From positions 62,001 to 126,000 of IMG/VR virus record IMGVR_UViG_3300025584_000449: a stretch of 64,000 nt of DNA. One strand, written 5' to 3'. Below the pieces are notes generated by a model. That model had not been told where the DNA came from and made no database searches. It saw nothing but the letters and a program-made list of their open reading frames with translations. Made by a program: the position numbers and the translations under genes. Numbering within the stretch: the first letter of the stretch is position 1; every line of letters begins with the position of its first letter. The stretch is from a virus. Shown piece by piece: positions 30,363 through 37,987 of the stretch.

Positions 30363-30502
30363 GCAAGACTAAGATCGTCGTGAATAAAACTAAAAATCGT
30401 GAAAAACTATTAAGACAAAGAAAAGAAGAAAAACGACAAGCTAAATACAAGTCATATGAAGATTATGACCAAGATACTTATTTACAAGATGACGAAGACT
30501 AA
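30359..30502 (+). CDS. 47-aa charged protein
   Basis: The ATG overlaps the stop of the 981-aa gene (ATGA). Starts MSKTKIVVNKTKNREKLLRQ, a basic helix followed by an acidic tail (YEDYDQDTYLQDDED). Function unknown. Confidence 0.6.
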   Translation: MSKTKIVVNKTKNREKLLRQRKEEKRQAKYKSYEDYDQDTYLQDDED

Positions 30503-30518
30503 ACCGAGGAAATAACCA

Positions 30519-30677
30519 ATGAGATCATTTAAAATTGACGAATATAATTCTATTCCATTTAAGGATGAGGTAGAAACGTTACGTGAGAATGGTGAACATA
30601 AAGAGGCTTTTGAACTAATGGATACATTAGCTCAGCAAGCTATTACAACAGAAGATAAAGAAAAAACTGATGAGTAA
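30519..30677 (+). CDS. 52-aa helical protein
   Basis: GAGGAAATAACCA precedes the ATG. Starts MRSFKIDEYNSIPFKDEVET and continues as a charged helix. Its last codons overlap the zincin gene by 8 nt. Function unknown. Confidence 0.6.
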   Translation: MRSFKIDEYNSIPFKDEVETLRENGEHKEAFELMDTLAQQAITTEDKEKTDE

Positions 30678-31329
30678 GAATTATCTTATTCAAGCTTTAC
30701 TATCTGCTGGGGCTATAGGCTATGGAGTTCACGGTATTAAGCAGACTGATAAAGTTAATAAGGTACTTGAAGATCAAGTAAAAAAAGAAATAAAAATTAA
30801 TCAAAGATTACCAAAAGTTCCCAAAGACATAAAATTATTAAAAACTAAAAAAGATTTACATTCATATATTGACCTTTCAGAAAAAACTGATAAAAAACGA
30901 AAACTTATGAAACAAATTATAGGGCCGATAACAAAAAAGCCAAATGCTTTTGCGTTTGTACCAGACAATGAATCCGCCGGGTTAGCTGTTTATATCCCAG
31001 ATAATATGAAGGCTTCTAAAGTAGTCGCCCACGAATTGGGACATATAGAAGATTTTAAGAAACATAATGTAAAAGGGACTATAGGATATAACAAATTAAT
31101 AAATACTAAAAAAAGTCTTTTTAAAGGTATAATTAGCCCTAAAAAAACTTCCGTATACAGCTCTGAAGTTAGGGCTTGGGATAACGCAAAAATAAAAAAA
31201 GATGACCCATTAAGAGTGGCGGCTTTAAAAACATATGAAGAAAATTTAAAGATTTATAGAAGAACTATTCCTATTTTATTAGGAGTTGGTAATTTATATA
31301 GACTTGGATTTAAAAAAAGTAAATGGTAA
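30670..31329 (+). CDS. Zincin-type metallopeptidase, virion-associated candidate
   Basis: 219 aa. VVAHELGHIEDF places the HExxH zinc site at H121, E122 and H125. SSEVRAWDNA (E166) about 40 residues later is a good third ligand, giving a gluzincin-like arrangement. An N-terminal hydrophobic segment (LIQALLSAGAIGYGV) and a second near the C-terminus suggest membrane association. It ends YRLGFKKSKW. Phage zincins act on cell-wall peptides or host proteins; the target here is unknown. The position among other enzyme genes suggests delivery with the DNA. Confidence 0.65.
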   Translation: MSKNYLIQALLSAGAIGYGVHGIKQTDKVNKVLEDQVKKEIKINQRLPKVPKDIKLLKTKKDLHSYIDLSEKTDKKRKLMKQIIGPITKKPNAFAFVPDNESAGLAVYIPDNMKASKVVAHELGHIEDFKKHNVKGTIGYNKLINTKKSLFKGIISPKKTSVYSSEVRAWDNAKIKKDDPLRVAALKTYEENLKIYRRTIPILLGVGNLYRLGFKKSKW

Positions 31330-31353
31330 ATAGTAGGAGGTAGAAGAGTAATA

Positions 31354-31581
31354 ATGGAATATTTGTTGATGGAGCACAATGGTGACCAAGACCATTTAGA
31401 AATAGTAGAAACTATAGAAGAATTTGTATTAGACAAATTTGGACATACAAAAGTTGAAGAAGCTATTTCTACAACAGATAAAGTAATTATATATAATAGA
31501 GAATTAGACCCTCTAGTTACTTTAAATAAAATACCTAAAGACGCAGACTTAAATTTATTGTTTAGCTTAACTGGAGAGTAA
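31354..31581 (+). CDS. Small acidic protein, unknown
   Basis: 75 aa, AGGAGG in front, starting MEYLLMEHNGDQDHLEIVET. Acidic alpha/beta pattern. The next gene begins 2 nt after its stop. No family recognised. Confidence 0.6.
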   Translation: MEYLLMEHNGDQDHLEIVETIEEFVLDKFGHTKVEEAISTTDKVIIYNRELDPLVTLNKIPKDADLNLLFSLTGE

Positions 31582-31583
31582 TT

Positions 31584-32018
31584 ATGCCGGAAGAAAAGAT
31601 TATGCGGAACTCTAATACAGTTCCTCGTGGGACAGGTGCCACTAAAACTGTAGGGATAATGTTGTCTATTGTATTATCGTTTTTAACGATATGGAATTTT
31701 ATGGGAGATAGAATTGATGATATTATTACAGCACAGAATAATTATCATATAGCTCATGAAAAAGCACACACACAATTATATAATGAGATGGATGACCTAT
31801 TACATGAACTAGGTGATATTAAAATTAATATGGAAGATAGAAAAGTGCAAAAATATAAATTAGAAAATGTTGAACATGTTAATGCACAAGAAGCTTCTGA
31901 GAGTAGAGAAGAAAGACATTTATTAGAGTCACAAGATAGAGATCATAGCACAGCAATTACTAGACTAGAAGAACAAGTAAAAACTATTCAGAATAGAATA
32001 GAAATACTTCACCCCTAA
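31584..32018 (+). CDS. Membrane-anchored coiled-coil protein
   Basis: 144 aa. One transmembrane segment (residues about 22-40, KTVGIMLSIVLSFLTIWNF) is followed by about 100 residues of coiled coil (HEKAHTQLYNEMDDLLHELG ... TRLEEQVKTIQNRIEILHP). The architecture fits an inner-membrane spanin or a hemolysin-XhlA-like lysis accessory. A short membrane peptide gene follows. The lysis role is inferred. Confidence 0.6.
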   Translation: MPEEKIMRNSNTVPRGTGATKTVGIMLSIVLSFLTIWNFMGDRIDDIITAQNNYHIAHEKAHTQLYNEMDDLLHELGDIKINMEDRKVQKYKLENVEHVNAQEASESREERHLLESQDRDHSTAITRLEEQVKTIQNRIEILHP

Positions 32019-32040
32019 AGTATTCGGGAGACTAACCATA

Positions 32041-32157
32041 ATGGAATTTATCATACTAGGATTGATAGGTGTGTCATATGTTTGTTTGTTTGAGCCAACC
32101 TTACTAACAAATCACCTTGCACACTTTTTAAAATTAAAAGCAAAGGACGAGGAATAA
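32041..32157 (+). CDS. 38-aa membrane peptide
   Basis: Starts MEFIILGLIGVSYVCLFEPT, one transmembrane segment, then a basic/acidic tail (KLKAKDEE). GGGAG lies about 15 nt upstream. The stop overlaps the next ATG by 1 nt. Could be a small holin-like partner of 31584-32018; this is only positional inference. Confidence 0.5.
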   Translation: MEFIILGLIGVSYVCLFEPTLLTNHLAHFLKLKAKDEE

Positions 32158-32456
32158 TGCAAATTGTTTTAAATGACTTAGATCCGACAAAAGATGAAAA
32201 GTTATTAGCATTTTTTGAAGGGCAAGAATCTGCTTTGGTTAAGATGGCATCCATCTTAACGTATAATACAGATGCAGATTTTGAGGGGCTGTTTGAAAAG
32301 ATAGCTGAAACCTACGAGCCTAGTTCTTTTAAAGAGCTACAAGAAAAAGTCGAAGAACTATTTCCAGAGAATGTTAAATTAGCTAATAAGTTAACTACTT
32401 GGGGAGATAAGTTATGTTTAGACAGAGATAGACTAAAGAAAGTGTTTAATCTCTAA
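32157..32456 (+). CDS. Small helical protein with K-x-A words
   Basis: 99 aa, acidic, helical, starting MQIVLNDLDPTKDEKLLAFF. Contains LVKMAS and FEKIAE, the K-x-A words seen in the capsid proteins. 1-nt overlaps on both sides. Function unknown; virion association is suspected from the motif. Confidence 0.6.
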   Translation: MQIVLNDLDPTKDEKLLAFFEGQESALVKMASILTYNTDADFEGLFEKIAETYEPSSFKELQEKVEELFPENVKLANKLTTWGDKLCLDRDRLKKVFNL

Positions 32457-32608
32457 TGAATATCAGACCTTTACAACAATCACAAAAAATAACTTGCTCT
32501 GCATGTAAATCTGGAATTGCAGTAAGAACAAGACTAGTAGGACCAGACGGTAAAGGTAGATTTGTATACAAATGTACAAATCCAAAATGCAAAGTTTCTA
32601 GGAGATAA
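32456..32608 (+). CDS. 50-aa zinc-ribbon protein
   Basis: Starts MNIRPLQQSQKITCSACKSG; CSAC and CTNPKC form a zinc ribbon with a basic tail (KVSRR). Its ATG overlaps the upstream stop. Function unknown. A short in-frame ORF (MMLKKLGKT, 32608-32637) follows and stops 9 nt before the next gene's ATG, in the same frame. Confidence 0.6.
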   Translation: MNIRPLQQSQKITCSACKSGIAVRTRLVGPDGKGRFVYKCTNPKCKVSRR

Positions 32609-32646
32609 TGATGTTAAAAAAGTTAGGGAAAACTTAAAGATTAATT

Positions 32647-33135
32647 ATGATTTTTTGTAAGAATGCAAAATTAAGAGGAAGAGCATTAAGAGAGATTAGA
32701 AAACTAAAAGCTTTAGCAAAAGGTGATTTGACTACTCATCTTACTAATAGAGAAAGTTTAAATTCTATAATTTCTTCTAAAAAATTATTATCTTCAGCAG
32801 ATATTCATAGATTACCAGCAGAACATTCTTTAAGAAAAACCGAATGGGCTAGAATTTTTGGTCTTCATGGAAATTTAAGTGGCACTTATGGGGCTGAAAC
32901 TGGTAGAAATTATTCAGTTATATTTAAAAGAAAAAATACTATTAATGGTCCAACAAAATTTAAAACTGTAACCATGAAGTCTCCTCAAAAATTAAAAAAA
33001 ATTATAATAGGAACTCCAAAGTCTGAATTAAATGTTTTAAGAAAGAAATATAGGGATGTTGTTTTTGTAGATAATTCAGACTTACGTAAATTAGGATTTA
33101 AAAAAGAAGGGTTTGAATATGGCTATCGCTATTAG
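32647..33135 (+). CDS. DarT/ART-like toxin-fold protein (tentative)
   Basis: 162 aa. THLTNRESLNSIISSKKLLS near residues 30-49 resembles the H-x-T-x(2,3)-(E/N)-L-x-S-I-x-x-x-G-L opening of DarT-like and RNA-2'-phosphotransferase-fold ADP-ribosyltransferases. A later GLHGNLSGTYGAETGRNYSV could contribute the NAD-binding loop, and VVFVDN ends the core. The C-terminus is LRKLGFKKEGFEYGYRY. The protein is basic. Assignment rests on weak motif resemblance. Confidence 0.4.
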   Translation: MIFCKNAKLRGRALREIRKLKALAKGDLTTHLTNRESLNSIISSKKLLSSADIHRLPAEHSLRKTEWARIFGLHGNLSGTYGAETGRNYSVIFKRKNTINGPTKFKTVTMKSPQKLKKIIIGTPKSELNVLRKKYRDVVFVDNSDLRKLGFKKEGFEYGYRY

Positions 33136-34012
33136 TAAAAAACTTCCACATTATAATTATATTGTTGCATTATTTGCAACTAAAAAATATCCTAAATCCG
33201 AGATTAAGCAGATGTTGGAAGATCGAGGTCTCCCTACTTCTAATTATTATCTTGATAAGATAGTGGCGGAGCTATTATCTCAACATCCAGATTATTTCCA
33301 AGATAATAAAAAGACTATTAACGATTTAGAGCCGGAATGGATTGCTACATTGAAGATAGAAAAAATGTTAGGATACTTAGAAAATATAATAGTGCCTGGA
33401 AACTCAATAGATGGAATAGAAGGAGCATTTAAAATTTTAGATGATCCTTTAATGTTTAGGTTAGTAAGTTCTCTATGTATCGTCGGAATCACTCAAGAAG
33501 ACATTGAATTAATGGTAAACGGAAAATTTAACCTTGAGTACTCCTATGAAGACATAGATGAGTTCACACAATATTTCTTTAATGTGCACAACTGGACTCG
33601 TGTCCAAAAACAAAATTATATAAAAGATCGTTCGCCTAAAGAATATGTACCTACGTTTAAGGTTGCACTAAAAGGTGATAAAGACTACTTGATTTGGAAA
33701 TTAGGAGCTCAGCCCGATAGAACTCATGAGTCTATGATCAATGAAATGGTAACTGACTCGTTTTATAACTTCAAAGATAAAACTAGGTCAGACCCTGATT
33801 TAGCTCAGAAGTGGGGAACTCTTGCTTTAAAGTTATCTGATAAGGCTGATAAGATTAGAAAAGAATCTATATCTAATGAAGATTTCTTTAATATGGTTGA
33901 ATTCGATGATGGATCAGAGCAAGAAGAGTTAGTTACATTAGACCAATTAAATGATATAGAAGAAGCAGAGTCAGATAAAATAGTTCCTTTAAAAAATAAG
34001 AAACAAGGATAG
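33119..34012 (+). CDS. Unknown protein upstream of terminase
   Basis: 298 aa from the ATG at 33119, starting MAIAISKKLPHYNYIVALFA. Residues 20-50 look like a helix-turn-helix (YPKSEIKQMLEDRGLPTSNY). The C-terminus is acidic (EFDDGSEQEELVTLDQLND). Two genes before the large terminase, where a small terminase subunit is often found, but length and composition are not typical. I therefore leave it unassigned. Confidence 0.6.
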   Translation: MAIAISKKLPHYNYIVALFATKKYPKSEIKQMLEDRGLPTSNYYLDKIVAELLSQHPDYFQDNKKTINDLEPEWIATLKIEKMLGYLENIIVPGNSIDGIEGAFKILDDPLMFRLVSSLCIVGITQEDIELMVNGKFNLEYSYEDIDEFTQYFFNVHNWTRVQKQNYIKDRSPKEYVPTFKVALKGDKDYLIWKLGAQPDRTHESMINEMVTDSFYNFKDKTRSDPDLAQKWGTLALKLSDKADKIRKESISNEDFFNMVEFDDGSEQEELVTLDQLNDIEEAESDKIVPLKNKKQG

Positions 34013-34013
34013 T

Positions 34014-34727
34014 ATGAGTCTTTTAGATAAAGTACAGACTACGCTAGATCCAAGTATTTGGCTTAAGAATTATAAGTTGAAACCTAAGGTTAGAAAACAA
34101 CTTATTAGAGAACTTAAAAGAGTAATTCCAAAGTCTACAAAGATAATGGACATTTTTCTACTTGGGTCTATCACTGGCTATAAGTATACTGTAAGATCAG
34201 ACATGGATGTCAACGTTATGGTTGATGTTAGCCCTGCTGATGCAAAAGTTTTACATGTAATGGCGCGTAACTTTGTTAATGGAAAATTAGTTACTGGGAC
34301 CAGACATCCAATTAATTATTATATTCTTCCTTATAGGAAGAAGTCTGATTTCAAAGATGCTAAGTTTGGAGTCTATGATATATTAGGTGATAAATGGCTA
34401 ATTCACCCTAGACTAGACCCAGAGAATATAAGAGATCCTAAAGTAGAATTCAAGAGTGAGCTAGAGCTAGCTAACTTATATGAAAAGATGTTAAAAGAAG
34501 ATGTTGAGAACGAGGATGTCGAGGATATTCTCGATATAGAACGAAAAGTACACGTAGGTCGAGAAATGGCATATGATGTAGGTTTTGGCATTCCTAGACG
34601 ATCTTTGCAGAACATAATATATAAGAAGTTGGAACATGGACCATACGGTAAAGTATTACAACATGCTCAAAAGATAAGATGGATTAGACGCAAGAAGCGC
34701 AAAGCACGGATGGAAATGGATAAGTAA
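34014..34727 (+). CDS. Pol-beta-fold nucleotidyltransferase
   Basis: 237 aa. FLLGSITGYKYTVRSDMDVN shows the GS motif (51-52) and the D-x-D metal site (D63, D65) of the minimal nucleotidyltransferase fold. The rest is a helical C-terminal domain ending in a basic helix (IRRKKRKARMEMD). Candidates include tRNA or RNA end modification, or AMPylation; the substrate is not evident. Stop and start meet at the terminase gene. Confidence 0.7.
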   Translation: MSLLDKVQTTLDPSIWLKNYKLKPKVRKQLIRELKRVIPKSTKIMDIFLLGSITGYKYTVRSDMDVNVMVDVSPADAKVLHVMARNFVNGKLVTGTRHPINYYILPYRKKSDFKDAKFGVYDILGDKWLIHPRLDPENIRDPKVEFKSELELANLYEKMLKEDVENEDVEDILDIERKVHVGREMAYDVGFGIPRRSLQNIIYKKLEHGPYGKVLQHAQKIRWIRRKKRKARMEMDK

Positions 34728-36284
34728 ATGGCTAATACAAAATCTCAGCGCAAAGTAAAGATGACGAAGTCTCAGTTTGCTGAGAAATTTTTATATTTAA
34801 ATGGTAGACAATTATCTTTGTCTGATTACCCTCATTTGAGGGCAATCTATGATTCAGATGCAAAAGACACTGTATTACAATTTAGCAGACAAACAGCAAA
34901 GAGTACTACTCTTGCTAATCTAAAGATTGCTAACTGTGCGATGCGTCCATATTTTAAATCTCTTTACATTGCTCCTACAGTTGATCAGTGTAAAGTATTT
35001 TCACATGATAGAGTTGCACCTGTTATAGAATCGTCTCCATTAATTAAACAACACTACATAAATTCTTCATTAGTACAGAACGTACATATGAAGCAATTTC
35101 TAAATGGATCTAAATTATATTTAAGATATGCCCTGGTGAATGCTGATAGGATTCGTGGATATTCTGCAGATATGAATCTATTCGATGAGGCACAGGATCT
35201 TGCAGCTGATATTATACCAGTTGTTAGAGAGACTATGTCTAGATCTATGTATAAAAAGACTATGTACGCAGGCACTCCCAAGCGCACGCGCGGGACTCTG
35301 GCAGATATATGGGAGCGTTCTACTAAGAACGAGTTCATGCCCCGCTGTACTGGCTGTGGAAAATGGAACTTATTAGATGAGAAGAATATAGGTAATCTTG
35401 GGGTTATCTGTAAATACTGTGGTAAACTAATGGACATCAAATCAGGTCGTTGGGTACAGACTGGTGAAGAGGATGCTACGGTTGAGGGCTGGAGAGTTTG
35501 TTTACTTCATTTCTCTAAAGCTCCTTGGGTAGATTGGCAAAAAGATGTAATAGAGAAAATGAAGATTACATCTAAGGCTATTTTCTATAATGAAACATTA
35601 GCTCTATCCTTCGATGATGGTGTAGCTCCAGTTACTAGATCACAAGTTAAAAAATGCTGCACTGGTCCAAGAATATCTCATGGAGACCCCGATCTTACAA
35701 AAGATAGTATTAATGCCTTTCCTAGAATATTGGGAATTGACTATGGTCCAGTAAACTCAGACTCATCAAATACTGTGATATCAATAGTACAAAAACGTGG
35801 ACCAAAGTTTCATGTATTATATGCTAAAAAATTTTTAGGCAAAGAAGCCGACTATGCGTTTATACATGATGAGGTACCAAGAATAATGAATAAATGGGGA
35901 GCCGAGTTTATAGCCTCTGACTATGGAATGGGAGAGGCACCTAACTCAGAGTTTAGAAGACGTTTAGGATATGAGAAAGTAATCGCTTTCCAGCACATGC
36001 CTAATCAGAAAAAGGTAATGGAGTTCAACTCCAAAATGCCTGCGTATACCCTTGGTAGAAACCAAGTTATGAATATGTTCTTCCAAAGAATTAAGAGTGG
36101 GGCTTATATTTTCCCCGAAGGGCAAGAGTTTGATACATTTGTTGATGATATGTTAAATGTACAAAATGAATACAATGAAGAAATGAACACAATGAAGTAT
36201 GTTAATATTGGTCCAGACGACTTTGTTCATGCAACCATATTTGCGTCCCTTTCTGCAGAATTATACAGTAACGCGCAACTTTAA
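34728..36284 (+). CDS. terL: Terminase large subunit
   Basis: 518 aa. An ATPase half has the Walker A variant FSRQTAKST (residues 52-60) and Walker B NLFDEAQD (about 150), followed by a coupling motif MYAGTPKRT. A four-Cys zinc insertion (CTGC ... CKYC, about 206-229) recalls GpA-type terminases. The nuclease half has ILGIDYG (about 336), ASDYG (about 398) and DDFVHA (about 497) as metal ligands. It packages genome DNA through the portal. A small subunit is not clearly recognised. Confidence 0.9.
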   Translation: MANTKSQRKVKMTKSQFAEKFLYLNGRQLSLSDYPHLRAIYDSDAKDTVLQFSRQTAKSTTLANLKIANCAMRPYFKSLYIAPTVDQCKVFSHDRVAPVIESSPLIKQHYINSSLVQNVHMKQFLNGSKLYLRYALVNADRIRGYSADMNLFDEAQDLAADIIPVVRETMSRSMYKKTMYAGTPKRTRGTLADIWERSTKNEFMPRCTGCGKWNLLDEKNIGNLGVICKYCGKLMDIKSGRWVQTGEEDATVEGWRVCLLHFSKAPWVDWQKDVIEKMKITSKAIFYNETLALSFDDGVAPVTRSQVKKCCTGPRISHGDPDLTKDSINAFPRILGIDYGPVNSDSSNTVISIVQKRGPKFHVLYAKKFLGKEADYAFIHDEVPRIMNKWGAEFIASDYGMGEAPNSEFRRRLGYEKVIAFQHMPNQKKVMEFNSKMPAYTLGRNQVMNMFFQRIKSGAYIFPEGQEFDTFVDDMLNVQNEYNEEMNTMKYVNIGPDDFVHATIFASLSAELYSNAQL

Positions 36285-36305
36285 ACTAATAATGTAAAAA
36301 ACTAC

Positions 36306-36334
36306 TTGACAAGTAGTTAGAGAGAGGCTATATT
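36306..36334 (+). promoter_or_regulatory. TTGACA-N17-TATATT promoter, leaderless
   Basis: TTGACA 36306-36311, 17-nt spacer, TATATT 36329-36334. Start codons at 36339 and 36342 lie 5-8 nt after the -10, so the mRNA probably starts at the second ATG. It heads the head-gene unit. Confidence 0.85.
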
Positions 36335-36338
36335 TATT

Positions 36339-37412
36339 ATGATGATCACTTCCTTCGATTTAGATTCCTTTGGAAAACAAGCTGCAGAAAATTACGTATC
36401 TAGCGATGTATCGTTAAACGATACTATTACAAAAATCGCAGAAGACAACGGATTGAGTGTGCAGCAAATAACACGTGTGGTGGAGGCTGCAAACGTGGAA
36501 ACCTACCTGTCTCTATTAAAAACTGCAAAAGACAAGTACGTCGAATTTGACGTAGCTACTGCAAATGATGTGCACACTTCAGTAACAAAGGTTGCTGAAG
36601 TTTCTAATTGTCATGACTATGATGAACCTCCGTGCATCAATGAAGACGTCGCTCTTTTCTACATAGAAAAGACTGCAGAAATTCCAATAGACAGAGCTAA
36701 GATAGAAAAACAAGCTAGCGAACTAAGTGGAAAATTCGACTTCTTAGTTAACGCTTTACATGACAACGAGTTAGAAGCAGATACATTACTTAGAGATCTA
36801 AAAGTAATGACCAAGCAAGCTTTGTTACAAAATGTCGCTTTTAATGATTTAGGTTTAATCTACAAAGAAGCTATGCCTATTCTAGGCGAAGCTGTTCTTT
36901 CAGAAATTAAAAATACAATTACAGAAAATTCTCCTCATCTAGATCTTGAAAAAGAAGCTTCTATGAAGTTTGTAAATGAGGAAAGTGACTTCTTCCTAGC
37001 CGCACAGAACTTTGAAAAAGTGGCTGAAAAAAGATTAATGATCGCAGATGCTATCTCTCACTTTGAGGATAAGTACGAAGAGTTAAAAGAATTTGATGTT
37101 ATACTTCCTAAGTTAAATAAAACTGCTGGAAGTTTAAGAGGTCTTCTAGCAAAAATAAAAGGCATTCCTGCGTCATTAGGTGAAAAGATGCGTAAAGCTA
37201 AAAAGCTTAAAGCATCTAAAGAATACGTAAAAGAGCATGAGAAAAAACTAACCTGGAAACCCGAAATTCCTGTTAAAAAAACTTTGAAGAGAGTTGGAAT
37301 TGCTGGCATGGTCGGTGGCGGTTATGCTGTTGGTAAAGGAAAAGGTAAAGAAGACCAAGGCGATATCTTACGTACACAATTATTTAATCAACAAAGATTA
37401 AGGAAATATTAA
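36339..37412 (+). CDS. Virion protein with repeated K-x-A words
   Basis: 357 aa, mainly helical, starting MMITSFDLDSFGKQAAENYV. It contains eleven K-x-A words (KQA, KIA, KTA, KVA, KTA, KQA, KQA, KEA, KEA, KVA, KTA). The C-terminal 60 residues are basic with a Gly-rich hydrophobic stretch (GIAGMVGGGYAVGKGKG). It lies between terminase and prohead protease, where portal or scaffold genes usually sit, but shows no portal signature. Confidence 0.6.
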   Translation: MMITSFDLDSFGKQAAENYVSSDVSLNDTITKIAEDNGLSVQQITRVVEAANVETYLSLLKTAKDKYVEFDVATANDVHTSVTKVAEVSNCHDYDEPPCINEDVALFYIEKTAEIPIDRAKIEKQASELSGKFDFLVNALHDNELEADTLLRDLKVMTKQALLQNVAFNDLGLIYKEAMPILGEAVLSEIKNTITENSPHLDLEKEASMKFVNEESDFFLAAQNFEKVAEKRLMIADAISHFEDKYEELKEFDVILPKLNKTAGSLRGLLAKIKGIPASLGEKMRKAKKLKASKEYVKEHEKKLTWKPEIPVKKTLKRVGIAGMVGGGYAVGKGKGKEDQGDILRTQLFNQQRLRKY

Positions 37413-37987
37413 TGGATCTTTTAAAAGAAAAATTATTAGAAAAATGTGCTGGATCTAAATGGGAATCTATAAAAAAGATTACCACACCTTTTATAACCGG
37501 CTTAGCTATGGCTAGTGCGATGGCTGTTATCGGTGGTGGAATTGCAGTAACCCAGCAATGGATTAATAAACAGCAAAAGGATCCAGCGTTTAAAAAAATG
37601 CTTGAGATACACCCTGAATTACAAGAAGAAGATAAAGCCGATGTTATGAAGTATTTTGATTCTTTATATCATTTTGCCCCATCAATGGCAAAAGATCCAT
37701 TAGCTGCTGGAGCCTACATTAGACAAACTCTAAGAATGGCGACACATGGTGGGCCCACTATTGACACTATTAAGACCGTTACTGATATTGAAAGTGGAAC
37801 AGGCGCCTCTAAACCAAATGCACTGCAGTCTTTATATATGGATCAGCTAAACACAGCTATGAAGGTACCAATGGACTCTGGATCATCTGCTCCTGCGTCT
37901 CCCGCAGTGTCTATAGTAGATAAAACAGAACTACAGACGGCATTTAATAACGCATTTGAGAATCACATGTTTTCTGGGAATCCTTAA
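37412..37987 (+). CDS. Virion protein with one TM segment
   Basis: 191 aa. A hydrophobic segment (residues about 27-46, FITGLAMASAMAVIGGGIAV) is followed by a helical domain (EIHPELQEEDKADVMKYFDS ... FAPSMAKDPLAAGAYIRQTL). The latter pattern recurs in virion proteins of large phages as far as I remember. 1-nt overlaps with both neighbours place it in the head operon. Function unknown. Confidence 0.6.
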   Translation: MDLLKEKLLEKCAGSKWESIKKITTPFITGLAMASAMAVIGGGIAVTQQWINKQQKDPAFKKMLEIHPELQEEDKADVMKYFDSLYHFAPSMAKDPLAAGAYIRQTLRMATHGGPTIDTIKTVTDIESGTGASKPNALQSLYMDQLNTAMKVPMDSGSSAPASPAVSIVDKTELQTAFNNAFENHMFSGNP

